Origin: Sapria himalayana | Lineage: Eukaryota > Streptophyta > Magnoliopsida > Malpighiales > Rafflesiaceae | DNA length: 64,000 nt | Reading direction: 5' to 3' | Assembly (NCBI GenBank): GCA_029783825.1 | Contig: JAREIK010002463.1 | Location: 1,155,501-1,219,500, forward strand | Shown here: one piece after another, positions 1 to 13,009 of the stretch | How positions within the stretch are numbered: the first letter of the stretch is position 1 | How the letters are laid out: each line of letters begins with the position of its first letter | Notes under the pieces: model-generated | What the model saw: the letters and a program-made list of their open reading frames with translations, nothing else | Told to the model about the DNA's origin: nothing | Database searches by the model: none | Made by a program: the position numbers and the translations under genes

Positions 1-3000
1 GCTAGCCTTGATCTTCTAGAAAATGGCATTTAAGGCCAGGCCAATCTTATTTATTTTTATAGAAAGTGAAGTAGACATTCTTTAACATTGATTATACACT
101 CTTCTAGCATTCACAAAATAAGAGCTTGAGCTAGTGGGTCACCGTCCCTCTTTGATTTCATAGTTGTAAGGATGTTATATTATCGACCTCTTATACTTAA
201 TCTAAGAGATTTGATTGAAGAGTCTGGTGAAACATTTACTGTTATAAGGAAATCTCTTATCTGTCCATGTTTTACCATCCTTGACTGCATTCCCTGATAG
301 AAGGAGTTGGCCCAAAAAAAACATTTGTATAAGTATTCCGAGTGAGAGATTACAAGAATGCGTGCCTAGGGCAAAGCTATGGTACCAGTCCACGACTATG
401 ATTTCTCTAACTTAACCCCTGTCTACTTAGTCTCCTTCTCTGCATCAATTGGAACGGAATGATCTACATCAAGAATTCTTCTGAGAATAGAAGCGCATCT
501 ACATAATAGTGAGAGCACACACTACTATTATTCCTTTAGGGACGAAGAGAGGACTTATGGCTAATTTCTCTAACCAAGGTCGGCTTATTATACTTCAAAA
601 CTCTGTTTTGAGGGTATGAAGTGAAGACAACAAGGAAAGGAGAAAGGAACAAGACAAAAACCTACTCTATAGCTTGATATTGATCGGTATCATTCAATCA
701 TCATTCGAGAGCCATCCCATGATTCTCTCTTTCTAATCGGAGAAGTCTGCTTACAACTCTCTAATTGTCTAACTTGCTATCGAGCGAGAGATAGCTAGGA
801 GCAAATTTTTAACCCTCGTTCTCACTTCTTTTGTGGGTGTGGCTTTCTTAACTACTGATTAAATGATTCTCCTCTCACGGGCTATTGCTCTGGTCTCTGG
901 GAACACACAAAAGACCTTTGAGAATCCCAAGCGAAAAGAACAAACTTCTACATGTCTCACACTCCAAAGTAGTTAGGCTTTGCGTAGAAGTTGGTCTTCT
1001 CAAGGCCTCATGGCTATGTAGGGATCCCTAGTAGGAAGCTTTCACTTCTTGAATCTATATAAAAATAGAATCCATATTCCACCTATTTCTTTCTTTTTTA
1101 TCGAGGCTTCTCGCTTCTTTGTCTAAGTGAAAGTGTGATTACTGAGGCTCCTAAAAACAGCCATGATCTTATAGACCACCAGGCCTTTCTAAAGCATTGA
1201 GACCCATTCTCGCTTTTCAAAGAATATGAAGTCCCATTCTTGAGTAGACGCCCTAACTCTAATCCTTACTACAATGAAAGATCTACTTCATTGCTACGCC
1301 CTTCGACAAGGATCTTACCTAACCCGCAAATGACTACATAACCACCTTAATTGCTAGACTTGTGACCAGACCTGTGGACTTCTATTATGGCATTTTCACT
1401 CTTTAGTCAAGAAGATTAGAGAAAGCGCAACCAATCACTTAAGAGCATGTAAAAAGCCCATCCTTTTTTGTGGGGTGATCGAGAGATTGATTTTATAGAG
1501 GAGTATGGTCATTGAACCCTTTTGATTCGCCAGTATTGATTCATAACAATAAGTCAAATAACAAAGATTCTCCATGACCGGTCGATTTAGCACAAGCATA
1601 ATCCATTAGAACGAGACATCTCAAATATGTGTTATGATTGTTAGTGATTGAACACTCAGAAGGTATTCAGAATGATCTTGCAAGGGGTAGCTAGCGTGCA
1701 TGTAGGAAAAGAGACCCCAATCCTCTTGTCTCCGAGGCATAAACAGTGAGATTCAAATCGGAACACCAATCCATATTGTGATTCAAGGCCCTCGACAATA
1801 ATAATTTAGCTGTCTAAGCGATTGGTTTGAGTCTACAAGAAAGGTGCCCCATCTTTCTACATTCTGTTTGTTAGAGGACAAAGGTGCAATGCTTTCTACT
1901 AAGAGTAAGTCCTGTGCTTCCATTAGTAAGGCAGAAAATGAAGTAAAGAAGGCTTGTCTGGATAATGAAAATTATTTTCCTTCCTTCTAAATTTATGCCC
2001 TTCCACTTCTGGACAGGCAAGTCAGTGGTAATCCATTTGTCTGTCAAAAAGTATGCCTCCCCTATCCTTCCTTTGTTTAAGATAGTAGGTCAGCAAGTCG
2101 AGAGTGGGCGCAAGTGCTCCATTTCGTTAGGGCCCTTCTCATCTGTGTATGTGTTTTACTCTCCTTCTTTGCCTTCTTTGAATAAAAAAAGCCATGTATT
2201 TAGTCACTGGTCTGATAGGGCCAGGAAGTCAGACATTATTAAGTTAAGGGACATACAGTAACAGTCATCCTTCTTTCTAATAGTAAAAGGACTCCTAATA
2301 CAATAGTAATAGTGGGGCGAGTAGCTTTGATTCTCATCTTTGATCACCCAAAGGAAGCTTTTAAGGCTTTACCTATTCAAGACTAAAGAATAGTGTTTCC
2401 TATAAGAGGAAGCCTCTAGAAAAGAAGATGAATCATCAAGCCCATAAAATAGTGGTGTGGGCTATAGCCTACCAAATCAATTCCATTAAGTTCACGAATA
2501 AGGTTAGTAATCTTTCCTTTATTAGGAGTAGAGTACTAACTCGATGTAGTAGCTATCTTTTTTTTGAAAGAAAGCAGTCGTAATATCAATGAGTAGGTCT
2601 AATGAAATATTCCATTTAATTTGACATGGAATTTACATGTGAAATAAGGGGCTTCGACATGTAAAGAAGAAGCTCTTTCATTTGCATATGGTTGAGTAAG
2701 GGGGGAAGGAATTCTTAATCGCTTGGTATGACTATATAGAGTCAAGCTAAGGAGTTCTTAATCACTTAGTTTCCCCATATAGAGTCAGGCTAAGGAATTT
2801 TTAATCACTTAGTGCCCCCCCTACTTTTAGATTCTAGATCAAAAAAAATGCTAAGGATGGCGAAGAATGGCAAAAGGAAGAGGGTGCCAAGCAGGAAGTA
2901 GCATCAGACTCATCCTAGAATGAAGAGGACCAGTCTACTTACTCCATTTTCAGATTGAAAAGGAGTGAAAGGACTGGAGAGAAAAGAGAAAGAAAGGAAG

Positions 3001-3480
3001 TGTCATGCCCTTGAGAGCTTTGAGATCAATCTTTCCGAGATTGTCTTTCCATCTACTTACTACTCAGTGATTGAATTTTTTTGGTTGACATGAGATGACT
3101 AATCACCTGACCACCTGGGCCTAAAATTTGAAGAAAAACGAATAACAAGTAATTTTGAATCAAGAATCTCGACATGATCAGTCCTACCCTTTCTACTTTT
3201 ATCTTCAAGTACTCTTACTCTCCAGTCAAGCAAGCTTTCTTTTGGCAATGAGCCCTTTTGTTTGAATGGGGGCAACATCAAGTTGGAAGAGTGTTGCAGA
3301 AAGATTTGTACTTTCCTTTTACAACATAGGAGGGAGGGGGGCCACATTCATAAAAAGCCTTTTTGATTTTTTCCGCCCCTATATATTAAAGCTACAGCAT
3401 CCCACCGATCCTTACATCAGCTCTACTAGTTGGCTTTGTCATCAAGGCATAACATTTTATGGACTCTTCCACCACATCCA
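1..3480. other. Mitochondrial-like non-coding DNA, no gene recognised
   Basis: No known mitochondrial gene, tRNA or rRNA was recognised here by eye. Short open frames exist (the longest is 98 codons at 1,965-2,261, plus strand) but resemble no family I know and have no supporting context. Around 2,690-2,830 a short phrase containing 'ttaatcacttag' recurs two to three times, a small local duplication. Confidence 0.6.
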
Positions 3481-3910
3481 AAAATGGTATGCCAAAACAT
3501 TTTCTCCTTAGCCAATCAAAGACTTCTGATGGCAATAAGCACATTTGCTTTTATAAGTCAGCCAGTGTTCTCCCTACTTGGGTAATACTTTACTCGTATT
3601 ACCATAGTCTTCCGAGTAGGCTATGTAATATGTCCATAGGGATGCTATCACACCAAATGTCCTACTTTAACTTTCACGGCTCTCACTTAGCAATAGGTTT
3701 TGGCTTGCCCCTTACTCAACATAGGGCCCACTGCTAATGCCCTTTTTTGTTTGATTCAATAGGGCTCTAGATGAGGCCCTTACTTAAAAGGGCCTCAGTC
3801 CCAACTGATCCACAATCTCCATGGATGCTATGTTATCTGAACTCTCAGCATCAATGATCATCTTTGCATTGGCCAATTCTGACATAGATTTGGAATCAAG
3901 CTTTCCGTCT
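3480..3910 (-). pseudogene. Ty3/Gypsy protease-region remnant inside the NUMT
   Basis: On the minus strand, about 3,785-3,890 reads as a retropepsin-like stretch: an 'AKMIIDAESSDNIAS' core where Gypsy elements have IIDxGSxxN(I/V)AS, followed by an 'EIVDQLGL' segment. Further along the same strand (about 3,600-3,690, another frame) 'DIWCDSIPMDILHSLLGR' matches the conserved Gypsy segment with consensus CDVxPMDxxHxLLGRPW. The glycine after the catalytic Asp region is replaced, and stops and frameshifts separate the parts, so it is dead. Gypsy fragments are common in plant mitochondrial genomes, so it may have arrived with the mitochondrial DNA, or may have inserted after transfer to the nucleus. 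Confidence 0.7.
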
Positions 3911-3976
3911 CCTCCTTTCTGCTAACGTTAGCTCACATTGCCACACAATCTAACAGCAGCGAAACTATCTCCTCTC

Positions 3977-4301
3977 CTATGCTTCAGAACACCCACTATG
4001 TTTCTGACTTGAACTTACCTTTAGAGCTTCACGAGTTCTAGCCTCCACAACATTCACTCTTCTTTCTTCAACTGGTCTATTCTGCACTTCCATAGAAGCA
4101 TTCGTCCATCTGAACATTGGTACAATAACGAGCAAAATGCACCACTCCTCCACATTCATAATAGTTACCACCTCTATTGAGCCTTTTCTTATCTCCTTTG
4201 CAGCAAGCTGTGCTGGCCTCACGCTCCAAACAGATGGCATCTCGATGTTCTCTTTGATGCCGTCTTGGCACTCTTTTCCGTTCTTTTGTAAAAAGGCTCA
4301 C
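3977..4301 (-). pseudogene. Gypsy gag zinc-knuckle remnant
   Basis: Two overlapping minus-strand frames hold a degenerate CCHC knuckle reading 'YYECGGVVHFARYC' where the family has CYxCGGxGHFARxC. The first cysteine is now tyrosine; the second cysteine, the histidine and the last cysteine remain. A basic stretch precedes it, as in retroelement nucleocapsids. It lies directly before the protease remnant on the same strand, the normal gag-pro order. No gag core was recognised, and the fragment is short and broken. Confidence 0.6.
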
Positions 4302-4374
4302 TTTGGCTTCCTATAAAACCCTAGGTTGTGGAAACTTTCTACTCCTCCTGAGCTATTTTGTCGTATCTAAAAAA

Positions 4375-4560
4375 GCTCAGAGCATTCGACTTCACCACTA
4401 CTACCTACTCTTTCCTTCTTCGGCACTTCCTAGTCTACAATAGACATGATCTTCTCTTGATCCATTTGAATCACACCATTGCTGATCCAATGGCCAAATA
4501 AGAGCACTTTCATCTAAGCACCATTTCACGTACAGCTTCTTTTCCTGCTACACCCTAATC
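4375..4560 (-). pseudogene. Gypsy reverse-transcriptase palm/thumb remnant
   Basis: The minus-strand translation shows 'KLYVK' followed, after a frameshift, by 'LLFGHWISNGVIQMDQEKI'. This corresponds to the Gypsy RT segment KLYVKxxKCxFxxxxVxFLGHxIS.xGxxxDxxKI. One stop follows where the family has a tryptophan. In an intact element this RT part lies downstream of gag and protease; here it lies upstream of the gag knuckle on the same strand, so the fragments are rearranged or come from two elements. Confidence 0.65.
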
Positions 4561-6425
4561 ATTAAGCTCAAGTTTATTTCCTCCAATGAGTGACTATAAA
4601 TGATTATGTCATTGAGGTTTTCCACTAAAAAGTGGTCAAGGTAAGGGTTCGAGTTATCCATTTAAGTACGGAACAAGACCCTTAATTTGGGTTTCATAAT
4701 AGATTCGAATAAAATTGCTATATACCTTCATTGTATTCATCTGCTTTCTTCTTGACAAGTTGCTCAATCAAAGCATAGACTAGCAAATCAATCCATTTAT
4801 CTCTATATGTGATAGCAGTATCTAGTGTATAAGATACTTTCTATTCTATTTTAGTTTTTGGCTTCATGATAAATCCCAATGTGAATTTCCTATAATCTAA
4901 CTTAATAGTGTATGCATACTTGATTTAGTAGTAGCATATAAGCAAATATAATTGTGTAAGAGTCCAAACCTAATGTTAAGGGGTCGATCAAGGAAGATTG
5001 TGTATACGGTGAGATTTAGTAGAGCATAGGTTCAATAACCAAGCTTGGAAAATAGAATGAGAATCTCATTTTGCAAGAGGCTGGGTGTTTTGTCTTTCTA
5101 CGTTTCAAGTGTCACTCCTTTGGTTAGTACTCCAAATTCAATTGGATTACTTTTTCATTGGTTCGAAGTAATGCTTTTTTTTTATTTAGCTATGACCTAC
5201 ATTCTTTGGTTAAAGTGCTCATGCAGCTTCTATAGGATGCATTCCCCTCCATGTTGTTTCAAAGTAGCATATGTTGATAAATGATGGTTGAGCTGCATCG
5301 ATGTGGTTGGGATCGCTTGACACTTGTGAGGCAGAAGAATCTTTGAATAAGAAGATCGAGCCAATCCTTGTGGAAAGTCATTTTTTAGTACTTGTTAGTG
5401 TCCCTCCCCCCTTTCTATACAATCTATCTACCTAGGAACCTGGCATAATATAATAGGCATTCCATGCCCTAAAAACACCAATGCAACATGGTTTCATAGT
5501 GTAGGATAGCTCTTACCGAAACTTCTTCACTCAAATATCAAGATTCAAGTTACTTTCTACTTTTGCTCACTAATGGCTATGCCTTTTCTCTTTTACGTCC
5601 CCGAGACCATGACTATTCTGATCGAAGCTATAGGTATCTTACCTCTTTCTTTTGGTGAGCTTATTCACCAATAAGTCTGCACACTCCAAGACTCATAGTG
5701 AGTCGCTCTGTCCTTCTGTGTAGATGTAGATATAGAGGCACCTTTTTCATTCTATCTGGTCTGTTTATCACCACAAACCTAGTGATCTCATTTCCAAGAA
5801 GACGTAAAGCTAAGAGTCAAGATGCGGGTTCATCTAACAAGCTGGATTTTTAAAGAGTCGGACACTTATGTTTACTAAAGGAACATGCTTTTGTAGTACC
5901 TTAACTAAGTTCTTCGAATGGAGGTCAAGGGACTGATGAAATTCCCAATGGTATCAAACTGGCTTCTATGTTTGCCTTTACATAACTTGAGTAGATGACA
6001 ATTGGAAGTCCCTTTTGGTTAATATGGATGCTTGATTACTTATTTACTATGACCTAGAATGACTTTCATTCCTATTTAGAACTTAAGATTTTTGTTTGTC
6101 GCTGGTTCGATCTATGGACGTGCATCGACGGCCCCCTTTCCATTGATAGTCCTCCTAAGCCTCTTTAATAAATATGGCTTTATCTTAGAATAAATATTTA
6201 GAACTTCATTCTCATCGATTGGGATTGACTATCTTTTTTACTTTGACAGATGTGGTCAACCCTAGCTTGCTTATCTATGGCTGGCATATTCCGTGTAACT
6301 TAATGACTTTGACCCAATCAAATAAGCACATAAGCACCAGAACAATATAAATAGAATATCCTATAAAGAGGTGGAATCCTATATCTAGTATTTCTTCATT
6401 TCCTACAGAATCAGATGCTTACTCT
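4561..6425. other. Mitochondrial-like non-coding DNA, no gene recognised
   Basis: No gene, RNA or repeat was recognised. The longest open frame (5,045-5,284, plus strand, 79 codons) has no recognisable relative. Confidence 0.55.
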
Positions 6426-6429
6426 TCAT

Positions 6430-6688
6430 TAATTAGAGGGGTGGTATATCTTGAGTACCTATGATGGTGACCACATTTGCTGGCATGTGATGTTTGGACA
6501 TAGAATCGAGTCATTGTGAATGGGCAGAACCAGGTGTTCATATTTTATGATGGTAGAAACAATTGCTTCCATTACTAACTAGAAAGACGCCAAATTCTCA
6601 TGTAGGTGGTTTAACTTCGGTAGAAGTAGAAGGATCTAGTACGGAAATACCATCTGTATATGGTTCGAAATTGTGAATTGAGGTAGAG
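6430..6688 (-). pseudogene. nad7: nad7 exon 5 (NADH dehydrogenase subunit 7), decayed
   Basis: On the minus strand the sequence matches the last exon of plant mitochondrial nad7, the 49-kDa-type subunit of complex I that helps form the quinone-binding site. Reading across frameshifts one can follow the family's HHFELYTEG region, SVPASSTYTEV, 'GEFGVFLVSNGSN', and near the end 'MSKHHMPADVVTIIGTQDI', which is almost unchanged. The extent (about 260 bp) agrees with the usual 262-bp exon. The final residues after GTQDI no longer match. Several indels and stops break it. It lies about 1.8 kb from the exon 4 scrap, close to the usual length of nad7 intron 4. Confidence 0.9.
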
Positions 6689-8501
6689 TAAACCTATGAT
6701 ACTGTAGTCATTTGGCTAGCCTTTGAAAGAAAAATCTTGCATCTGCTCTTCCTATTATATGCCCGGTTTCATCTCTTTCTAGACCCAACATGGTAGTTTT
6801 TCATCATAGGGCTTTCTATCTAAAGATTGTGCTATTACCAAGTAGCTAATTCGTTGAAAACTCAGTTGATTGCTTATATAGATAAGGCGGAACATCCTTA
6901 GCTTAGCATTATAAAACATAGGGCTTCAGTGCTACTAAAGTGCTTTGCTAACTCGAAGTGCCTCGCTATGAGAATCTAGCTTCGCTAATGCTCGGCTAAG
7001 TCTTGAACCTTTGTGCTGACCGTGCACTTTCTCAGTAGCAAAAGCACTTCTCTTTGCCACTTAAGTAGAAGAAAAGAAAGATATTTTTTGTTTTATTGCT
7101 CACGCTTCCTCATTTGCGCTCTTCAAGCCAACTTTACTTTTTGAGAGGTGAAACAGGGGTTGAAGTGGACATTTCAAAATTACAGCATCTAAGATATATT
7201 TCTATATATCCACGGTCACGGTTATCCCAGACTGCATTCCAAAAAAAGTGGCCTACTTGAAAGAAAGGGTGGGCACTCTCGTGTTTCAACCCCACTATTC
7301 TATTCATAGTTGTGGGGCACTATGTACTTACAGACTATACGATAAGCAAGTGAATGGGGCTGGTGCATGGTGAATGGAACGGTTCATCAATCCCTGATCT
7401 TTGACCACCCTCAACCCCCTAAATCGGAAGATGGGTACTTTATAGGGGTTAATTACTTTGCACCTGATTGTAATAACCCTCTCGATACCTTATTGGAGCT
7501 TTGTAACTAGTGGCCGATTTGGTTTTTCATCACTAGAGCATTTTCCCAGTGCACGGAGCCTCAACGAGGAAGGTGTTAGTGGTTTATCATTGGGTCAATA
7601 ATGCTAATCCCTCTTTTTTGTGCTACTCCTACTCCTAGGGTGGGAAGAAGATAAGAAAATGCGAAGCATTCTTGATGTACTCAAGGGCTGCTCTCTCTTT
7701 GTTGGATGTTGGTCTAGCCTACTACAAGAATCCCGTATCCAGCAACTCAACCTAGAAAAAAGTTTTGGCTTGCCCTTTGTATAGGTTTATTAACACCCTT
7801 ATTATTATATTATAGAAAGGGTGGTCAAAACGATCAGGCTGATCACAGATCTTAGTGGGCGAAGAGAGGCTGGTGCGCAAGTGCACACTTCTATTTTACC
7901 TTTACTAGTAGGAGGGGTCCCATGGTTCCTATGCCACCGCATTTCTCGATCCTTTTCTTTTAGTGCTTCAACCCAAAGTGATAGCTTCTAGATAGTTCAG
8001 TGGATAAGATGGCTGCACTCCAACTCACTCAAGAACGGAATGGCAGTGGTCCCCCTGCAAGCTCATTCTGATCTTGGACGTAGTACATTGGAATCCCAAA
8101 GCACCACCACAAAGGCTACAGTGTGTCTGCCTGCGGTGCAGTAAGGCCCCACCTTTTTGTGCCAGCATCCAACCATGACATGTCTGCTTAGTTATACTCA
8201 TCAAGCCACTTACTTGATGACTAGCTTCCCAACTAGTAAATGGTTCCTTTTCCCCAGTTCAATGAATAAGGGAGAAGTAAGTCGATTCTTCCAAAGAACC
8301 GGAAGTGAAGTGTTATGCTGGGGCGGGGGGACGGGAAAAGAAATGGCTCCAAAAAAAAATTTGGGGTTCCCAATGCTTCTCCATGCCCAATGAGATGCAC
8401 CAACCTCGGGATGCTTTACTCCTAACCCCACAATGTTCCAAGATGGAGCTTAACCAGAGTCTCAGATAAGAACGGCATTATCTACGTTTCACACGGTGCA
8501 C
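6689..8501 (-). other. nad7: nad7 intron 4 (group II) remnant
   Basis: This stretch separates the exon 4 and exon 5 remnants on the minus strand. It begins right after the exon 4 end with GTGCACCGTG, a group II 5' end (consensus GTGYG). No intact domain V was found near its 3' end; a degenerate 'gagcagatgcaag' around 6,750 may be what is left. The stretch includes a GC-rich, relatively conserved-looking part at 7,850-8,460. Reading frames here (for example 8,210-8,431, minus strand) are intron sequence, not genes. Confidence 0.75.
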
Positions 8502-8558
8502 GATTCAATGGATAGTTTCATTTGACATCGTGATGGAGGGCATATCTTACGATTTTTT
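8502..8558 (-). pseudogene. nad7: nad7 exon 4, only the 3' end kept
   Basis: About 55 bp read on the minus strand as 'DRKICPPSRCQMKLSIES', the end of nad7 exon 4 (family: DRKLCPPSRCRMKLSMES). The first roughly 190 bp of the usual 244-bp exon are missing. Only about 130 bp lie between this scrap and the end of exon 3, so nearly all of intron 3 and most of exon 4 were lost in one or more deletions. Confidence 0.88.
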
Positions 8559-8686
8559 AACGTAAGCTCCAAGGTGTCACACCAAGTATTCACTAACATA
8601 ATATGCATGCTTAAGTAGGGTTAGGCAGAACTATTGTTGCCTGATGAGAACTTTTCCCTTATTGCTATCAATGTTTCATGTCGCAC

Positions 8687-9165
8687 AACCTCTTAACATT
8701 ACACCACTGAATCCCCAATCCTTTGCTTGCTGTGTAGTGATAATACCAATATCCACTAATCATTATTTCTAGATATGGTTGTCGGTTGACATCTCTTCTA
8801 ATTCATCGATACGAGAAGCAAATTTTTGTGTGAATGAATCAATATCTCGACATAAGCCAAGAGGGAGATCTTGTACCACTCCACCTGGTCGTATGAAATT
8901 GGGATGCATCTGGCTCCCAAGACTCTTTCATAAACTTCCAACAATTTCTCCCACTCCTCAAAAGCCCAAAGGAATGGAGTTGATGCTCCCACATCCATAG
9001 CATGAGTAGTTAAAGCAAGTTAATGATTTGAAATTTGAGTTATTTCATGGAATAACACTCATATATATTGAGCTCGCAATGGTACCTCACAATTCAAAAG
9101 TCTTTCTATGGCTAGGGTTTAAGGCTAAGCCCTGACCATGACTTACTGAAAAATAGAAAGAAATA
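8687..9165 (-). pseudogene. nad7: nad7 exon 3, decayed
   Basis: This is the best-preserved mitochondrial coding piece. The minus-strand translation reads '[20 protein letters not shown]' at 8,940-8,998, and after a one-base deletion the frame continues with the equivalent of [20 protein letters not shown], a segment ending in 'IDELEEM', and 'QQAKDWGFSGVML'. The length of about 480 bp fits the normal 467-bp exon. The exon ends at a GTGCGACATG group II donor. Decay is visible: an in-frame TGA replaces CGA in the QYIR region, and TGG replaces CGG in FEEREK. The first codons near 9,120-9,165 are poorly conserved. Exons 1 and 2 were not found upstream. Confidence 0.93.
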
Positions 9166-12100
9166 ATTCATGCTGATCTCATACTTTTTATAGAAAGGAA
9201 TTCCCTTCACTTGCCTTCCTAACAACTATTATCACTATCAATCTCAAGGATAATTCAATCCCACCTAGATGGTATGACATGAGGATAACCTTCTCTCTTG
9301 ATCACGTTGTCATAGTTGTTACGACTGGTTACATGAACATTGCGATGCCTAAATAAAGGAATAAATGGGATATGGACTAGTACTATCACAGGAGGAATCC
9401 CACTCGTGAGACTATTACAATATCTGGCATGCCACTAGTAAAGATTCCTACTGTGGAATTACACTAGGGGGAAGGGCACCCTAACTAGAACTAGGGATAA
9501 GCACAATCAATCACATACTATTTGTATTAAAAGGATTTGTAGGACTTATAGGCCTTTAGCACTTGCCTGCAATTTGATAGTAGCTCGGTTAGCATGTTCT
9601 TATAGGAAGGGGCCTTAAAAGAACACGGACATAGTTGAAATGCTCCTAAACTAGAGAAGATTCCATGTAGTACATTCCCAACAAACGAAGGCTCAAAAGC
9701 CCCTGACTCTATTCTACCATTATTTTATTCTATTCTATTATAAGTGCCCAAAGACTACTCTACTACAATTTAGTCTATAGGCTATGCTATAGGGGTGCTA
9801 ATGTGCACACTTCCTCTTACTCACTTCCATTTGATTGCTTCCCTAAACTAGTTCACCACCAAGATGCATACGGACCGCCTTGATCCAAAAAATGAATGAT
9901 TCAAGTCACTCTCGCTCAGCTCAGCATCAGGCCAAAAAGAAACTCATCTCAACATAACAATTCGCTTAGTCTGGCTACTTCTTGAATTGCTGCCTTTCCT
10001 TCTAAAGCGCATTTGCAATTAAAGGGGCCAATGACACATGCATCCACTATTAGACTATGTTTTCGATCATTCTAGTTGATTGTGCATCCTTTTCCCATAA
10101 GCCAGACCTTTTTTTTAAGTATGAAGGGCCATGTTCCTGATTTGGAAGCCATGTGGAATCATGATAGTAAGGAAGGAGCCATTTCTTTTAGTAGCTAGAA
10201 CTTGAAAAGTTAGGTAACATCGGTGTCGGTAGAATTCTGGCCATATGATATAACATCTTGGTGCTAAAGGTGCTCCATTGGATGACCCATTCACCTCTTC
10301 AATTCTTCTAATTGGAATTTTGAACATTGACTTGATAGGAGAAGTCTTGAATCTTGACCTCATTGCTTTCGTTTTGATTTCCACTCATTCCCTTACGGTC
10401 AAGTTTCTACGTGTTCCTTTCAAAAGTTTGACTCATTTAGAAGGTGAAAGGGGTTTACTAGCTGACTTCATAAAAGACGGAAAAGCTTCTTTTCTATTGT
10501 AGCCCATTGTGACTTCGTTGAAAGAACTTTTTTTCTTATCGACCTACATAAGGATTTCCACTTGTAAGTATGATGCTTTCTATCAAACCTAAGAAGCGAG
10601 CTCACGAAGCTAAGCTACTAAGATAAAAAAGTCATGGTCCCTATTTAAGTTTCATTCATTAAACTTGAAGCATCATAACCTGGGCCTTTGGAAGGTTTCA
10701 CTTCCTTTTTTTCCCATATGAGGAATGTTGAGACTTATTATACTTATTGTCTTGAATCTCGGTATAAGTATAAAAATTCTAAGTTCATGTTTTTGAGACA
10801 ACATAAACCAGTGCTGATTTGATAGAAAGGAGTAAAGTAGTCAGTTGAAGTTAAAGAGTTTTTTTTTTTTTGCTTTTACTTTGCATCAATTGGTTGTAAA
10901 GTTGAAAACTTAGCTTTAGAACTCTCAACAAAGACATCTGATTGAACAGAATCAGTCCATCTGTCACCCCAATCTCAAGTTAACCTAGCACAATATCTCT
11001 CCCCGGATGGTTGAAAACCTACTATTGATTGAAGTATCATAAACTTCAGAAACTCAATCTGCTTCTCTCCCCTCTGCTCTGGCTAACAATATGCATGATC
11101 CTTCTCGTGCTCTTACTCTCCTTTCTCTATCCCCCCGAAAGAGAAAGAGCATACATCGACTATGCTTAAACTCGCTTGCCCTTCTCAAAAGGGATTCCTC
11201 GGTCTCTAGCCTCAGGTTGTAGGTCTCCGGTCTTGCCCCTCCTTCCTTTCCTATTATTACTTACGACCAGCAAACACCACTCGATGGAGCTCTAGATGTC
11301 AACTTTTTAAATATATATATTGTAGAGAGAAATAGAGTCACATTCTTTCATATCATTTCATATGGGTATAAATTAGAAAGAAGGTAAATGATTACCATAA
11401 TTACTCAAAGGTCTCAAACTCACTTATACGAAAGTGGCTAAAATTAGGTCAGATTGATAATTGATAGCTGAGACATGGTAGCTCATCCGCCCTTCACTCA
11501 GTGACGAGATTCTATTATTTTTTCGAGGCCCAGAAGCTTGAAGACAATTATGAAGATGCTGCTAAAGGGATGCTCCTAGTAACCAAGTGTATAGTTTAGT
11601 TGGTGATTCATTCACCTGCTTGTTTGCTTCCAACATAAGCATGTTATCTTTTATTCGCCCTCTACCACAAGAACATTTTCCCTCAAGGGAAACATAAAAA
11701 ACAATCGGGATTACTAACCCGAGATATCGATGCTACCGTTCACATGGGACATAGACCAAGAGGGTTTACATGTCCATATCACTTTCCAAACTGACCGAAC
11801 CTGACTATAACCAACCTCATAGATTTTACACCGATGGATCATACTTTCTAGATTAAGTCATCATAAGAAAAGAAAATTGTTGCTAAATATTTACGATCCG
11901 AAGTTAGATAAGGAGGGAATGCATGATGCCGCTTACATAACTGCTAGCTGATAAACATGAGTTAGCACGCAATGGCTTTCTCTAAGAGGGGCCATCAAGC
12001 TCTGCCCAACCTATACAAGGTCCTCTCAGCCACTTGTGGTTTATGTAGTGGTCAACATTTCTACGTGATCCTCCTTGCTGCCTCCCTACTTAAGAATCCA

Positions 12101-13009
12101 AAAGTCACATTTGGATGTTGTCGTGATGCTTTGGTTATGAAGGTGACCGAGGTTTCTTTTGTCAAAAAAGAAAGTAGGTGGTTCATTGATTAGTACACCT
12201 AGGGTGTTGTGTTGGCAAAGTCAGGACCGTGGTCTTCCGTCTCTAGTTTTCCGACTGATAAGATCTCTGAGATTGACCAAACAGCTAGGTTTGTTTGGCT
12301 ATTCATTTATATCTCTGCTATCTGCATGAGTCACCTTCTTCTCGGCTTCGCTAGACAACATGGCATTCTCGGCTGGCCGTACTTGTGATGATTCCCAATG
12401 ATCCAATAGGACCACTTAGGTCTATGTTGCCATGATCTTGTTTTATGGAAGCGGGTGAGCCTTTTTTTTGATGTCGTAGGGGAGGGATCGACCTTTCTAA
12501 CACATATTCAGTTGTACCACATGGCCCCATTGATTTGTTTTCGATCAGAGCATCAAGCAGAACAACCCAATTCTACTTGACAAAGCTCCATGCTCGTCCA
12601 AGGAGGGAGTTTGCTTTACCCAGCCCCCTTTTTGATAACAAAGCAGAAAGCCCCGACCCGACATGAATGACTTTCGAATGAAGAATGAAAAGTGCTCTGC
12701 CACAACAAGCACCTACTCCTATCAAAATAAAAAGTATGACTTTACTAAACAAGCAAGAAAAGCCCTTGACTTTCACTTCAGCGAGAAGGTAAGACCGGCT
12801 TTCAAGCTGTAGCTTTCTTCTCATGTCCTTGAGTTTGATTACATGGGCGTAGAGCCAGGGGCCTTTTCAAGAAGGCTTGTGAAAGGTCCCTATAATAAAA
12901 AAGAATCTTTTTAAAATGGGTCAAGACCCACCCCTTGTTTCAGTCAGAATGAGTCCCTAGGACATTGGCTTCTGCCAACATTGGGCTCTTAAGGGTCACA
13001 TCTCGTGCA
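9166..13009. other. Mitochondrial-like non-coding DNA between nad7 and nad1 remnants
   Basis: The part next to 9,166 should be nad7 intron 2, and the part next to 13,009 the 5' half of nad1 intron 3 (trans-spliced in seed plants), which begins GATGTGACCC after exon 3. In between I recognise no gene. nad7 exons 1 and 2 were looked for and not found. Open frames such as 10,115-10,384 (minus strand, 89 codons), 11,972-12,193 (plus strand) and 12,573-12,824 (minus strand) resemble nothing I know. Confidence 0.55.
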
